A stretch of DNA of 64,000 nt from Macrostomum hystrix (GCA_950097015.1 CATNEN010000007.1:11223001-11287000), one strand, 5' to 3'. Shown: positions 23,871-35,688, counted from the stretch's first letter. The notes: a model not told the origin generated them from the letters alone. Numbers and translations: made by a program.

Positions 23871-24507
23871 GGGGCTCAGGCGGCGAGGCTGGGATCTCCG
23901 CTCAGTTCTGTGAGTTCGGCTCCTGCTAACACGGCCATCGGCTCGGAATCAATCTCAGGTGAGTCAGTTGCACAGAGGGGGGTCGTCGCCGGGTTCTGGG
24001 AGCAGCTCAAAGGTGCTCCAGTAGCGTTGGTCAACCGCTTCCACCAGGACGCGGTGTGCCTTATGCGATGTGCGGAGTACGGAGCGCAGAGCTGCTCAAA
24101 CTCTAGCCCTGATCTCACCTGGTCAAGAATCCCAGATAAAATCATCCATTGCCCGCTGATGAGGTGGGAGATCCCCTGGAGCTGGTGGGAAGCTTCAAGG
24201 CAAACTGAGTTCCCCCACCCGATTTCACCGTCATCTGTCATGCCAGCTCAGCTCGCTTATGGCAGGGACAGAGCACGGATGGACGGCCGGGTCAGCCGCT
24301 CATCCATCAGGTCGGGGTCTCGGATGAGGCAGCCGGGCCTCTGGACAAACACGAGCTCGAATAAAATCACTTTTCCTTGCAGAGATTCGCCAGTCCAGCA
24401 AGGAGGCAGTACTAGAGAAAGGCGGACCTGTTAAGCTCAGCCCGGCCCACAAGGCAACTCTCGCTCTCTCACCTCTCCTGCAGCGGACAGCACAAGGCGG
24501 TCGCCTA

Positions 24508-25330
24508 ATGAACTGGACAACCCTCGCCGCTCTGGCCCTGCTGGCCGCCATGGCGCCCGCCGCCTCTCTGGCTGACGGCAAGACGCTCGCCCCAGGTGAG
24601 TCGCCCGGCTTGGCGCGGACAAGGTAGGGGCGGCAACGAAGACCCCGAAGGGCTTGGAGGGTGCTCTGAGAGGCCAGGGACCGCCGCCTTTTTGCTGTTC
24701 TGCCTGAAGGGGCACTGTAGGTGAATTTATCCGAAAATAGCAGTTGCTGAAATAGGAAACTGGCGGCATACCAACCCGGGTTTGATTGACAGGTCAAGCT
24801 CCGCTGGCCCACGCATTATTGTGCGCTTAGCCCGCCTGTTTCTGATTCTTATTCTTTCAAACAAGACCGGCCAACCCGCAGACACGGAGCAATCCTCTCT
24901 GGGGGCGGACAAGCGATACATGCGCTTCGGCAGGTCCGGCGGGGATGCGGATGACAATCTCATCGACGACTCGGAGCCTAGCGAGTTCGATAAACGATAC
25001 ATGCGCTTCGGCAAGAGGTACATGCGCTTCGGGAAGCGCTACATGCGTTTCGGTCGGAGCTACGAGGACCCCAGCGCCGACGTCGACAAGCGGTACATGC
25101 GATTCGGCAAGAGGTACATGCGCTTCGGGAAGCGCTACATGCGTTTCGGTCGGAGCTACGAGGACCCCAGCGCCGACGTCGACAAGCGGTACATGCGATT
25201 CGGCAAGAGGTACATGCGCTTCGGGAAGCGCTACATGCGTTTCGGTCGGAGCTACGAGGATTCCAGCGCCGAGCTTGACAAGCGATACATGCGATTTGGC
25301 AAGAGGTACATGCGCTTCGGTCGAAAGTGA
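24508..25330 (+). CDS. YMRFamide (FMRFamide-like) neuropeptide precursor
   Basis: This is a secreted prohormone of the RFamide family. Coding exons are 24508-24595 and 24882-25330, joined in phase 1, giving 178 residues. The signal peptide begins [20 protein letters not shown]. Twelve copies of RYMRFG follow, each with Lys-Arg or Arg next to the amidating Gly, so processing at basic sites should release twelve identical YMRFamide tetrapeptides. Acidic spacers such as [10 protein letters not shown] separate triplets of peptides. Three successive 96-bp blocks share the same synonymous-codon fingerprint, which shows recent in-gene tandem duplication. The mature peptide differs from classic FMRFamide by Phe1 to Tyr. 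Cleavage at a single Arg is needed after the last peptide of each triplet. Confidence 0.95.
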
Positions 25331-25501
25331 ATAGCAGACTCTAATAGAATAAGAACCTATAGGGCGATGTCAACTCCCCTGTCTCATTCCCGCCTCTGTT
25401 CCCCCTCCTCCCCAGTTTTCGTTCTAATTCTGAATTTGCACCGCGCACTGAGTAACGCAAACCACGCGAGCAGCTGAGCGACCATCACTGGATTATAAAA
25501 T

Positions 25502-25507
25502 AATAAA
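25502..25507 (+). terminator. Polyadenylation signal of the YMRFamide gene
   Basis: AATAAA lies about 170 bases after the stop codon at 25328-25330, in a short AT-rich patch. Confidence 0.6.
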
Positions 25508-27900
25508 CTGTTCGAGCCAATGCTCTCTGACTATAAATCTGAAAACTTTAACAGTTGTTTTATTGAGTTATCTATTGCTTACTCACGAAATACGATATGG
25601 TCTCTTAGATGTAACAGTCGCGGATCGGTGAATACGGTAATCGGTAAATCGGTGAGCTTTCTGGGGTTTTTGGGGCTGTGACCTGGCATGGGATGTGACG
25701 GGCGCGGATCGGTTAATGCAGTGAGTTCTCGGGGTTTTGGGGGCTGTGACCTGGCAGTTCCGTGTGGCCAGCGCAGGCACTCGGCAGCTGAACAGGGCAA
25801 ACTGAAGCGGATGCATGCGAGATCGGCTCAGAGATGCGCTCAGGCCGCGGTGCATTATCGGGCGAGCACAACTGCGGCCGTGCACGGCCCCGCGAGTGCA
25901 ATATCGGCCTGGACTACTCACTCTGCAGCATCTGCTTCCTTTGCATTAATGACGCACTGCAGGGGGTGGGCAGGCAGAGCTGAGACACGGAGCAGCTGAA
26001 AGTTCCTGCCTAAATTCATCATCTTGCAGCGCTGATGGAGAAGAGAGCAGGTTCAGAAAATTGATAGCGCAAACTCAGCTAGTCAGACGGCAGAGGAATG
26101 CTTCAGTGCTAAGAGCGCTACTAGTCAATTGTTTCAAGGATGCCAGCCAGTCTGGCCACGCTCCCAAAAACACACCCAAAGTCTCCGCGGCTGCTGGGCG
26201 AAAACAAACTGTCAGCTTGTCGATGAGGTGTCGAAGGTGGCTCGTGATACGTTTCTCACATCAGCCAGCCATTCTCCTGCCCCAATCTCTCAACTCTCTC
26301 CCGCCCGTTCTCCATCAGCATCAAGCAGCTCCGTTACCGACCGTCTCCTTGATGCGGCTCAGCGAGGAAGCAAGGCAGAGAGGGAGGGTGACGAGAGCAG
26401 CTTGTCAAGGATCGCCTCTCATCTCTGCTCAGAAACAGCAGCGGCAACTGGGGATTTGGCACTGCTGCTTGACAGCTCCCACTCAATGTGTCTCTCAGGT
26501 GAGAGCGATTTCAACCACAACCACTTTGGCGGCAGAAGTGCCGCCAATCCGCTCAAAAGGAATCACTGGCAAACACGGCAGAAAAAGGCTCGAGATCAGA
26601 GGGAGCCCGTGAGCAGCGTTGTGAGCAGTAAGGACTCACAAAAAGGCGGGCGGCACTCACGGAGACAGCAACAGAGGGGCGGATCGATGCGATTGGCAAG
26701 CCGAGCCGAACGGTCTATAGATTTGCTTCTCGCATTTCTGCTTTCGTCTGCAGTGGCATCGAAAAGCCGTCCGAGCCACTTTAGGGTGACGCGCGGTTCC
26801 GCGGCTCTCGGATTTCCAGCACTGGCAGCCGAGATTTCGGAACACAAAAGAGACCAATTTTATTGCCCGCAGAGAAGCTGACTGCAAATCTTCTGCAGTT
26901 GAACTAGTTGAAGAGGCCAAAGTAAACAGCCTGGCTGCAAGTGGAAAGTTTGCGAAATCAGATCCTTGAAGCAATTCAAGAAGCTCATCTTCCCGTTGAT
27001 GAGTTATTTAATTGTTTCGCTTTCGCCATCGCTAAACTCAAGAACTGGGCAAACTGGAACCAAAATCAGCTCGGATTTCAGCTGTTGCTGATGGGCCAAA
27101 AAAAATTCGCGATTAGATGAGGAGCGTTCATAGAGAAGTCAGCGGCGAGTGAGCAGTTCATTCTCGCGAACGAGGCGAAGCAGATTGCTGGTGAATCGAT
27201 GAGTCTACGCTGAGCGAACAAGAGCGGGCTGCGTTCTTTTGTGGGAAGCACCTTGTACCTGCACCGCCACCTCCCCGCCTCGGTGCGGCGTGGCACAAGC
27301 CAAGACGGACAGCTCGCAGATTCTGATCCGCGGAAAATTGCAAAATTTTCTGCCTGACTTGGAGCAGCCGTGGCGGGCGACCCTTCCCCCCGCTCTCTCG
27401 CGAGGTACCTGTGGCACAAGTACTTTTAGTTGGATTTCTCGAATCAATGGCTGGTTGGCTGCCACCGAACCAGGCGTCGGTCCTTCCCGCAAGCTAGTTA
27501 AAGCGGCCCGAGTTTCCCCTGTTGTTTTTTGTCCTTCTCAATGGCTAATCAATTTTCCTTCCACTCGGCCTCTGAAATGCGTCGCATTTTGATTAATTGA
27601 CTGATTGGGAATGTTGCTATTTGTTGAGTGAAATCTGAGTTCGCACTCCCCGGAGTGGTAATTGACATTTTGAAAGACTGCGAAAGCATGTGGAGTCCTC
27701 AGCCGCTTTCAGAACAAATTTCTAGTTCATTTTTAGCATTTAAACCTGAAGTCAGGGAGCAGCTCTTTTTATTTAATTTAATTTAATTGACAAACTATTC
27801 ACTTTCAAAATATTTTTGTTTTCTAGGCGCAAGACAGGCTTTCAGCTAGGGACCTTGTTTTTGTGGACGAAATTTAGAAAGCTTTAGAGCCAAAAGTCCT
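25508..27900. other. Spacer without recognisable gene
   Basis: An imperfect direct duplication lies at about 25618-25760 (both copies contain CGCGGATCGGT and GGGGCTGTGACCTGGCA). Open frames up to 250 residues (26129-26881 +) are Ser/Arg-rich, without a domain. No RNA gene is recognised. Confidence 0.4.
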
Positions 27901-27918
27901 AGTCTTCCCTCAGAGGCA

Positions 27919-28580
27919 GTGATGTACATTCTGAGTGTGCATTCAGTGATGTACATTCTGAGTGTGCATTCAGTGATGTACATTCTGAGTGTGCATTCAG
28001 TGATGTACATTCTGAGTGTGCATTCAGTGATGTACATTCTGAGTGTGCATTCAGTGATGTACATTCTGAGTGTGCATTCAGTGATGTACATTCTGAGTGT
28101 GCATTCAGTGATGTACATTCTGAGTGTGCATTCAGTGATGTACATTCTGAGTGTGCATTCAGTGATGTACATTCTGAGTGTGCATTCAGTGATGTACATT
28201 CTGAGTGTGCATTCAGTGATGTACATTCTGAGTGTGCATTCAGTGATGTACATTCTGAGTGTGCATTCAGTGATGTACATTCTGAGTGTGCATTCAGTGA
28301 TGTACATTCTGAGTGTGCATTCAGTGATGTACATTCTGAGTGTGCATTCAGTGATGTACATTCTGAGTGTGCATTCAGTGATGTACATTCTGAGTGTGCA
28401 TTCAGTGATGTACATTCTGAGTGTGCATTCAGTGATGTACATTCTGAGTGTGCATTCAGTGATGTACATTCTGAGTGTGCATTCAGTGATGTACATTCTG
28501 AGTGTGCATTCAGTGATGTACATTCTGAGTGTGCATTCAGTGATGTACATTCTGAGTGTGCATTCAGTGATGTACATTCT
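27919..28580. repeat. 27-bp perfect minisatellite
   Basis: There are about 24 copies of a unit starting TGATGTACATTCTGAGTGTG. I find no internal variant, so the array is either very young or strongly homogenised. It is open on both strands because 27 is a multiple of three. Confidence 0.96.
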
Positions 28581-28702
28581 CTTATATACATTAGGTGTTG
28601 TTCATTACGTACTTTGCGCATGTGAGCTGCTTTTATTAGATTTAATTGCAATCTAGTTACCCTATAAAACCTGTTTGGCAGAACTTTACTCAAGCCGAAT
28701 AC

Positions 28703-29065
28703 TCATATGTAGAGGCGGGCCAGTTAACGCGTTTGCCTTTCGCACCAAGGTCCCTGAGCTCGATTCCGCGATCTAGGCCATATTAATTTGGGTCGCAGCC
28801 GCGGAGAGAGCTTGCGGGCTTGTTGTGCAATTTACGCCCTTGAGGGCCAATATCCTATTCACAGAGAGAGTGTACACAGCCTTACCATGAGAACAGGGCA
28901 GATGTAAACACCTGTATGAGCGTATGACTGCGTACAGTATCTGTGTGCGTGTGTGCTCAGGATGCCTCCTCACTGGCTGCGGGTCGACTGTCACCAAAAT
29001 GCGCCATCGCCCGCAGCCCTCCCGCAATTATTATTATTATTGCCTGCAGAGTAAACTGCCCGGTA
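28703..29065 (+). mobile_element. tRNA-derived SINE
   Basis: The head reads GGGCCAGTTAACGCGTTTGC (A-box region), then CACCAAGGTCCCTGAGCTCG and ATTCCGC (B-box region), at tRNA spacing. A tRNA-unrelated body follows, ending in an ATT-trinucleotide tail near 29025-29045. Part of the body resembles 2205-2290. Target duplications were not resolved. Confidence 0.55.
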
Positions 29066-29099
29066 TTGAGTTTCTTCCATCCCATTATTTGATGCATGC

Positions 29100-29288
29100 A
29101 TGCATGTCCATTGCCTGCTGAATATACTGGACTAACTTCACCGGTGCACATGTCCATTGCCTGCTGAATATACTGGACTAACTTCACCGGTGCACATGTC
29201 CATTGCCTGCTGAATATACTGGACTAACTTCACTGGTGCACATGTCCATTGTCTGCTGAATATACTGGACTAAATTCACAGGTGCACA
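29100..29288. repeat. 46-bp tandem repeat
   Basis: There are four copies of a unit starting CATGTCCATTGCCTGCTGAA. The first three are nearly identical and the last is slightly diverged. Confidence 0.85.
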
Positions 29289-29864
29289 CGTTCTCCATAA
29301 CATCAGCACTGTCTAAAATGGACAAGCCAGGCACTCAACAGATATTCGTCCTGTTAGCAGGGCTAAAAACTGTAATAAGAGGCAACAGCAGCAGCAGCAA
29401 GAGCCGAGCTGACATGTCACAGACAAGCTTGCACTCAAAGCTGTCACCCGTCACTTGGCCTGGCTGAGCAGGAGGCGACAAGAAATTGCGGGCAGTTTTT
29501 TCATAACGTTTATTTTTCCATCGCCAAGTCAGTAGCCTCAGTTCTACCTTCATTTCCTCTGACCCGCCCGGACCGTAAATGAGACGGGAGGAGGGGGAAC
29601 AATAAGCCGCCGGGGATGAGGAAGCGGGTCTGGCAGAGTGCAGCAGCATCAGCAGCAGCAGCAGCAGCTGTAGAAATAAGCTAAGAGGAAACAGATGAGA
29701 CGATTTAAAAAATTGCTAAACAGAAGAGCCGGGAGGGAAAGTGCCAGACAACACCCGGGAGCAGCAGCAGCAGCAGGGATGGAGAGGTGCAGTGAAGCAT
29801 TGGTAAATAAACGAGCCGCGAATACATTAGAGACAGCTAGCGAGTATCAATCAGGTTGGCTAAA
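29289..29864. other. Spacer left of the mariner element
   Basis: CAG-trinucleotide runs lie at about 29385 and 29640-29670. No gene is recognised. Confidence 0.4.
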
Positions 29865-29866
29865 TA

Positions 29867-31078
29867 GGACGGCTGTCCAAAATATAGGGAGAATAATTGA
29901 TACAGTAAGCGAAGGGAATAACAGTTTCCAACAAGCTTGGTGTCAACGATAGATAAATGCTTATTAAAATTACAGCTTTAAAATCAAGCCAGCATTGGCA
30001 TTTATTTTTAAGGCAGGCTGGAGTTTGACACAAAACTATGCTGCTCAGCATTTTTGTGTTTTCTTCGAGGAAATCAATGGTCAGCGGACCTTGAAGATCA
30101 AAACACAAAGTCAACATAATCTTATTTGAATGTTGGTGGCGCTTCGCCTATACAGGTGGATCAGAGCTCCTTTGAGTCCAGACCTTGCTTTCCTACTTTG
30201 CTTCTGGATCAAAGTGGGGAACCCGCGTTTTATCTCCTGTCACAATCAGCTGAGAGAAGTTATCGCAGCTACCACTGGCATGCGAACATTAAAGGTTCTT
30301 CTGGCGAATTATTTTTCTCACCAGCTTCATTTCGTTCGTAAGAAGTCGTGGCACCCAGCGAGCTGTCAGCTTGATGAGCCCGAAATCTTCGGACGTGATC
30401 AGATCAGATGGATGGAGCTTCTTAGACGGTTCAAACGGTCCGCAAGTTCTCTCACAGTGACTCGAGGATTTTCATCAATCAGTAATCTCACCTGATCTGC
30501 AAGATTTTTCTTTGTTGGGGAGATCGGTCGACCGCGATTGCAGGTATCGTCGCTAACGTCTGTCCTTCCATTCTTGAAGGTCTTCGATCCATCGGTAGAC
30601 AGCAGACTTCGATGTGCCATGGATCCCACGGATCAGGTCAAGCTCATCGAGGATTTTACTGCCTTTCTTTCCCATTTTCCACTGGGAAAAACGAATTGCC
30701 ACTGTCCTTCTTTTGACGCAACGTCAAACATTTCATAAAGATTTCAGAACAGAAGCTTCAAAGCAATATGCAGCGTTGCTTTGAGGAGTTGCTTCTTTTG
30801 CTCTCGAATCATGCTTTTGAGCTCTTTCTGAGCACATCTATGGCAAAAAGTGACCTGCGTTTTGGGTTTTCAATTAATTGTGGTGATGGAGATGCACAGT
30901 GATGCTGAGCAGCATAGTTTTGTGTAAAACTCCGGCCTATCCCCTAGTACTTTTGTTAATTGCAAAAAATGGATGCTAATGCTGGCTTGATTTTCTAGCT
31001 GTAAATTCAATAAATGTTTATCTATCGTTGATACCAAGCTTGTTGGAAACGGTTTACTATTTTTTGGACAGCCTCTCG
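29867..31078 (-). mobile_element. Defective mariner element with long inverted repeats
   Basis: The element is about 1.21 kb and flanked by TA on both sides (29865-29866 and 31079-31080), the Tc1/mariner target. Both ends carry GGCTGTCCAAAA close to the border. Inverted similarity continues inward for about 185-190 bp, sharing TTTCCAACAAGCTTGG, AATCAAGCCAGCATT and ACAAAACTATGCTGCTCAGC. Usual mariner inverted repeats are near 30 bp, so these are unusually long. The interior codes for a broken transposase on the minus strand. Confidence 0.85.
30150..30700 (-). pseudogene. Mariner transposase pseudogene
   Basis: Read on the minus strand, pieces of a mariner transposase appear in order: SKSAVYRW, then FKNGRTDVSDD with GRPISPTK and the helix-turn-helix segment VTVRELADRLNRLRSSIH (frame 30629-30399), then LTARWVPRLLT, then VTGDKTRVPHFDPEAK. 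The pieces are in different frames, so at least two frameshifts occurred. A stop codon follows the last piece. The first catalytic Asp remains in TGD, but the sequence reaches the left repeat before the other two acidic residues, so the C-terminal half of the catalytic domain is deleted. The product cannot be functional. Confidence 0.85.
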
Positions 31079-31252
31079 TAGCAATCGAATCCGGGACTGC
31101 GGGGTTTGCACTTCTGTGACGCGGCTGCAGGGCAGATAAGCATGCGAGAGATAGCAGCAGGCAAATAGGAGAGATGCTAGCAAGTGTTTGCAGTCTGCGT
31201 TAATAGATTTGCGTCAGCGCCTTCAGTGCGCCAAATCAACGAGTCTGTTTCT

Positions 31253-34200
31253 TCACACGTGCTCATCGGCCTCCTTGGCGTTGAGCGGCATGCTGCCGTC
31301 CTCGCTGAACGGCTTCGCGTCGTAGTCGCTGGGCACGTGCCAGAACTTGTCATCCTGGAAAAAATTCTCCCTGGGCACCGGGTCCCATATTGGCAGGCGA
31401 AGAATAAGGCCTGCGGGTGGCACAGTACAAGACTGTAGGCTGTACTGGGGTGGCACAGTACAAGACTGTAGGCTGTACTGGGGTGGCACAGTACAAGACT
31501 GTAGGCTGTACTGGGGTGGCACATTACAGGAGTGTGCCGGTGCAGGTGCTGATGTGCTCACCTGTCAGAAGGCCACCCAGGATGGCACACACCAGTGTGA
31601 GTCCGAGCGCGGCCGCCTGGTAGGCCGCCTGAGAACCTGCGGAACGGCCAGAGCCGGAGACACTCCTCTCACCCTCCTTCACTGTGAACTTGAAGTCCGT
31701 CTCATTGCCGGCCACCGGAGCCCTGGCCGGGAACACCTGGTACAGGCTGCGGGTGGGTGCACCAGGTTGGCGACAGATCTTGTTGGCAAGAGACGATTCT
31801 GCCAATTCTGCTGAACGCTGAACACCCATGAACACCGGGAAATCTAGTGGAAGAGAGAGGTCTAGTGGAAGAGAGATCTAGTGGAAAAGAGATCTAGTGG
31901 AAAAGAGATCTAGTGGAAGAGAGAGATCTAGTGGAAGAGAGATATAGTGGAAGAGAGATCTAGTGGAAAAGAGATCTAGTGGAAGAGAGATCTAGTGGAA
32001 AAGAGATCTAGTGGAAAAGAGATTTAGTGGAAAAGAGATCTAGTGGAAAAGAGATCTAGTGGAAGAGAGATCTAGTGGAAAATAGATCTAGTGGAAAAGA
32101 GATCTAGTGGAAAAGAGATCTAGTGGAAAAGAGATCTAGTGGAAGAGAGATCTAGTGGAAAAGAGATCTAGTGGAAAAGAGATCTAGTGGAAGAGAGATC
32201 TAGTGGAAGAGAGATCTAGTGGAAAAGAGATCTAGTGGAAAAGAGATCTAGTGGAAAAGAGATCTAGTGGAAAAGAGATCTAGTGGAAAAGAGATCTAGT
32301 GGAAAAGAGATCATTCCAGAAAATGAAGCCCCGTCTGATTCTCGCATTTCCCAGTTCAGATCCCCAAATCCCAGACTGTGATTGTCTCCACTAAAACACA
32401 GTCCTGGTTGAGAAAGCCTCGGCGAGTCGGTTGAGCACGGCAACCATTGTGAGTACTTTGGTTGTCATCGGGAAATTAATCAGTTAAAATGCTGACTCAA
32501 GCGACTCAACCTGCATAACCTTGCGATTTACCTGTCAATGAAACTGATACCGCTGTGTTTTTTGGTTAAAAATAATTTTTAACCGAGACACCACAATCTG
32601 GCACGGCCATCTGCTCAGCTCAGCCAGCCAGTGAGCAGCTGCCTGCCTTCGCCAGGGAAGGGGACTCGATGGCGCTCTCAAACCAACCTTTCCATGGGAC
32701 TGAGTTTCGAGGACTTAAAACTGCACTGCTTCCTCTTGTGGGATCCATTTAGTGGGATGAGATCTAGCAACAGATATTTGAGAAAGAGGATAAAAATCTG
32801 CGACACAGAAAATCACAGAAGAGACTGGGAACTGGGATGAAGAGACTGGGAACTGGGATGAAGAGACTGGGAACTGGGATGAAGAGACTGGGGAACTGGG
32901 ATGAAGAGACTGGGGATCTGGGATGAAGAGACTGGGGAACTGGGATGAAGAGACTGGGGAACTGGGATGAAGAGACTGGGAACTGGGATGAAGAGACTGG
33001 GGATCTGGGATTAAGAGACTGGGGAACTGGGATGAAGAGACTGGGGAACTGGGATGAAGAGACTGTGGATCTGGGATGAAGAGACTGGGGAACTGGGATG
33101 AAGAGACTGTGGATCTGGGATGAAGAGACTGGTGAACTGGGATGAAGAGACTGGGCATCTCGAATGAAGAGACTGGGGAACTGGGATGAAGAGACTGGGA
33201 ACTGGGATGAAGAGACTGGGGATCTGGGATGAAGAGACTGGGGAACTGGGATGAAGAGACTGGGCATCTGGGACGAGCAGGATGCGAATATGTGATGAAT
33301 ATGATGAGGATCTAGGACGAAGAGAATGGGGATGAGGGATGAGTGCCTCATTAGGTAATCAGGTAGATGGGGATTTGGCATAGGAACCTTGCATGTGTAA
33401 TTTACGCAGCTAGCCCTATGGATAGTTTCCAACGCACCCGTATCCGTAATCGTCGAAGCTGGCCAGGGCGGAGTAGATGATGCCGAGAATTCCAGCGAGG
33501 AGGCCCGGCATGCCGTGCAGGTTGTTCACTCCGCAGGTGTCCAAAATGTTAGCGGCGCGCAGTTTTTTCTGCGGTTGACGGATTTGTTTAAATTTATGCT
33601 AATTGCACTATTGCTAGTAGTCTACTGCTGACACGGCGCTAGGAATGCGCAGATGCTGCGCCTGAAAGTTTGTGACTTTGAAATCCCGTAACTCACGGCG
33701 ATGACGGCGTAGCCGACGACGCTGAGCAGGCCGGCCAGGCAGCCGATGAGCAGGGCTCCGTGGGGCTTGATCATCATATCGGCGACGGTGCCGACGGCGA
33801 CTCCGCCGGCGAGCGTGGCGTTTTGGATGTGGCTCATCTCGAACTTACCCTTCTCGAACAGGGCCGATATGGCGTAGGCGACAACGGTGCAGGCGGCCAG
33901 GGACAGGTAGGTGTTGATCACCGCCCGGTGCTTCTCGTCACCCTCGGCCAGGCCGGCATTGAAGCTGGGCCAGTACAGCCACAGGAAAATGGTGCCTGCG
34001 TGGGCGGGGGTTCGAGCGCTGCTTTGCAGGGAATTTCAGCAGTTCAGCACAATGGGACACATGCCTCCCTGCACTGGGAAATGTGTGCAGTTCAGCACAA
34101 TGGGACACATGCCTCCCTGCACTGGGAAATGTGTGCAGTTCAGCACAATGGGACACATGCCTCCCTGCACTGGGAAATGTGTGCAGTTCAGCACAATGGG

Positions 34201-35688
34201 ACACATGCCTCCCTGCACTGGGAAATGTGTGCAGTTCAGCACAATGGGACACATGCCTCCCTGCACTGGGTAATGTGTGCAGTTCAGCACACTGGCCATC
34301 ACTCACCAATCATGGCAAACAGGTCGCTGTTGTACCGCGAGTGGTCGTTGCTGTTCTTGCCGTCGCCCTGGGCGGTGAGCGCCTTGGAGGCGGCGATGCC
34401 GAAGTAGGCGCCGAACACGTGCACGAACATGCTGCCGCCCATGTCCGCGGCCTGAGGGTCAGCGAAGTGGCGGGCAGGGGACAAGAATCGGCTCCCGAGG
34501 CCAATCGAATCAAACTCGAGCCAGTCAAAGCCAAGAAGAACACAGTTGACAGCCTACCTTGAATATGTAGAGGCCGACGTACTCGTTAGCCACAAAGATT
34601 GGGATCTCAATCATCGACAGCACGAGGCACTGCAGCGGCGACAGTCGGCCCAGCATGGCGCCGAAGGAGATCAGTACGGCTGCGCAGGCAAAGTCGGCGG
34701 AGAGCATCCTGCGCGGCGGTGGAGCGGCGTGACCAGGAAAATCACACGGAAATCCAGGGTTTTTGACCGGGGTTTAGGGATCAGAATCTGGGGATCGGTA
34801 TTTCCTAAGGATCATTTCCTAAGGATTTCAAGATCAAGATTTAGGAATCTAATTTTAAGGAACGAGATATGCATATATAGGGATCACGATTTGAATAACT
34901 GGATTTCAGGATCAGGATTTCATGATGAGATTTTAGAATCGGGATTTTAGGATCAGGATTTCAGGACCGGGACTTTATTATCAGGACTTTGGGATCAGGA
35001 TTTCCGGATCGGGATTTTAGAATCAGGATTTCATAATCAGGATTTCAGGACCGGGATTTTAGGATCAAGATTTCCTTATCTTCATAGGATTTATGGATCA
35101 ATATTTCAGGAACAGGATTTCAGGATCGCGATTTTTGAATCCAAATTTAAGGATTGGGATCTAAGGATCGGGACATCGGGATCTGGACTCAGGGTCAGTC
35201 GGCACTCTCACCCCTGAATGTCGATGTAGAACTTGAAGCCCTTGAGGTGGAAGAAGCCGTTCATGAGCATGCCCCACTGGATGACCAGCGCAGAGATGAA
35301 CATGTTGAGGCCCACGCTGCAGAAGCCGTACCACTTCAGGAAGGTCATCAGGAACCCGAAGCCAGCGAACATCATCACGTGGACGTCTTGGAACACTGGA
35401 AGGATGCGTTGGAGGAGGGAGAGATATGAGGCCTTGTTTCCCGAATCCCCAAGCGTGGTATTTTCTGCCGCAGCTCACAGTACTCAGGTCCCAAGAGGAC
35501 TCACTCGGGTAGTTGGGTCCCAGAGTGTTAGCCGCGCTGATGTCGCTGGCTTTGAGGTCTCCCGTGGCGTTGCCCCACACCTTGGCGTCGGCCTCGCCGT
35601 CGTACTTGGCGAACACGCCGAACAGAATGACAAACAGCGCCTGCAGACCCAGTGCCACCGCGCCGAACTTTGCGTTTCCGGCCTCCAT
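31253..35688 (-). CDS. Rhesus-type ammonium/ammonia channel (Rh50/RhBG/RhCG family)
   Basis: This multi-pass plasma-membrane channel conducts NH3/NH4+ for nitrogen excretion. Eight exons, read downward: 35688-35505, 35395-35212, 34708-34558, 34451-34307, 33995-33697, 33568-33438, 31746-31562, 31410-31253. Phases agree at all seven junctions and give 478 residues (human RhCG 479). Family landmarks are [43 protein letters not shown] with the first pore His at residue 184, [15 protein letters not shown] and NNLHGMPG with the second pore His at 339. Asp176 precedes the first His as in RhCG. The N-terminus has NAT as a possible glycosylation site. An acceptor at 35716 (CTTCACAG on the minus strand) suggests a leader exon. 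Introns 2, 4, 6 and 7 carry tandem arrays, with two separate arrays in intron 6. Confidence 0.95.
31413..31530. repeat. 33-bp minisatellite in Rh intron 7
   Basis: There are about 3.6 copies of a unit starting GGTGGCACAGTACAAGACTG. The array directly abuts the acceptor of exon 8 and fills most of a 151-bp intron. Confidence 0.88.
31842..32312. repeat. 16-bp minisatellite in Rh intron 6
   Basis: There are about 29 copies of GATCTAGTGGAAAAGA, with AAGAGAGA variants. It is the first of two unrelated arrays in the 1.7-kb intron between exons 33438 and 31746. Confidence 0.93.
32815..33275. repeat. 20-22-bp minisatellite in Rh intron 6
   Basis: There are about 21 copies of a unit starting GAAGAGACTGGGGAACTGGG. 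Length variants come from the number of G, and GGATCT replaces GGAACT in some copies. Confidence 0.92.
34037..34300. repeat. 48-bp minisatellite in Rh intron 4
   Basis: There are 5.5 nearly identical copies of a unit starting AATGTGTGCAGTTCAGCACA. The array ends a few bases before the donor of exon 4 and fills most of the intron. Confidence 0.93.
34760..35180. repeat. Degenerate 14-15-bp repeat in Rh intron 2
   Basis: There are many diverged copies of GGATCAGGATTTCA and GGGATTTTAGAATC. No two neighbouring copies are perfect, so this array is clearly older than the others in the gene. Confidence 0.75.

Noticed and set aside
26129-26881. 250-residue plus-strand frame
   Set aside because: Low-complexity Ser/Arg composition without any recognisable motif, and overlapping frames of similar quality.
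27846-28693. Three long overlapping frames of MYITECTLR, NAHSECTSL and MYILSVHSV type
   Set aside because: All three derive from the same perfect 27-bp array on both strands.
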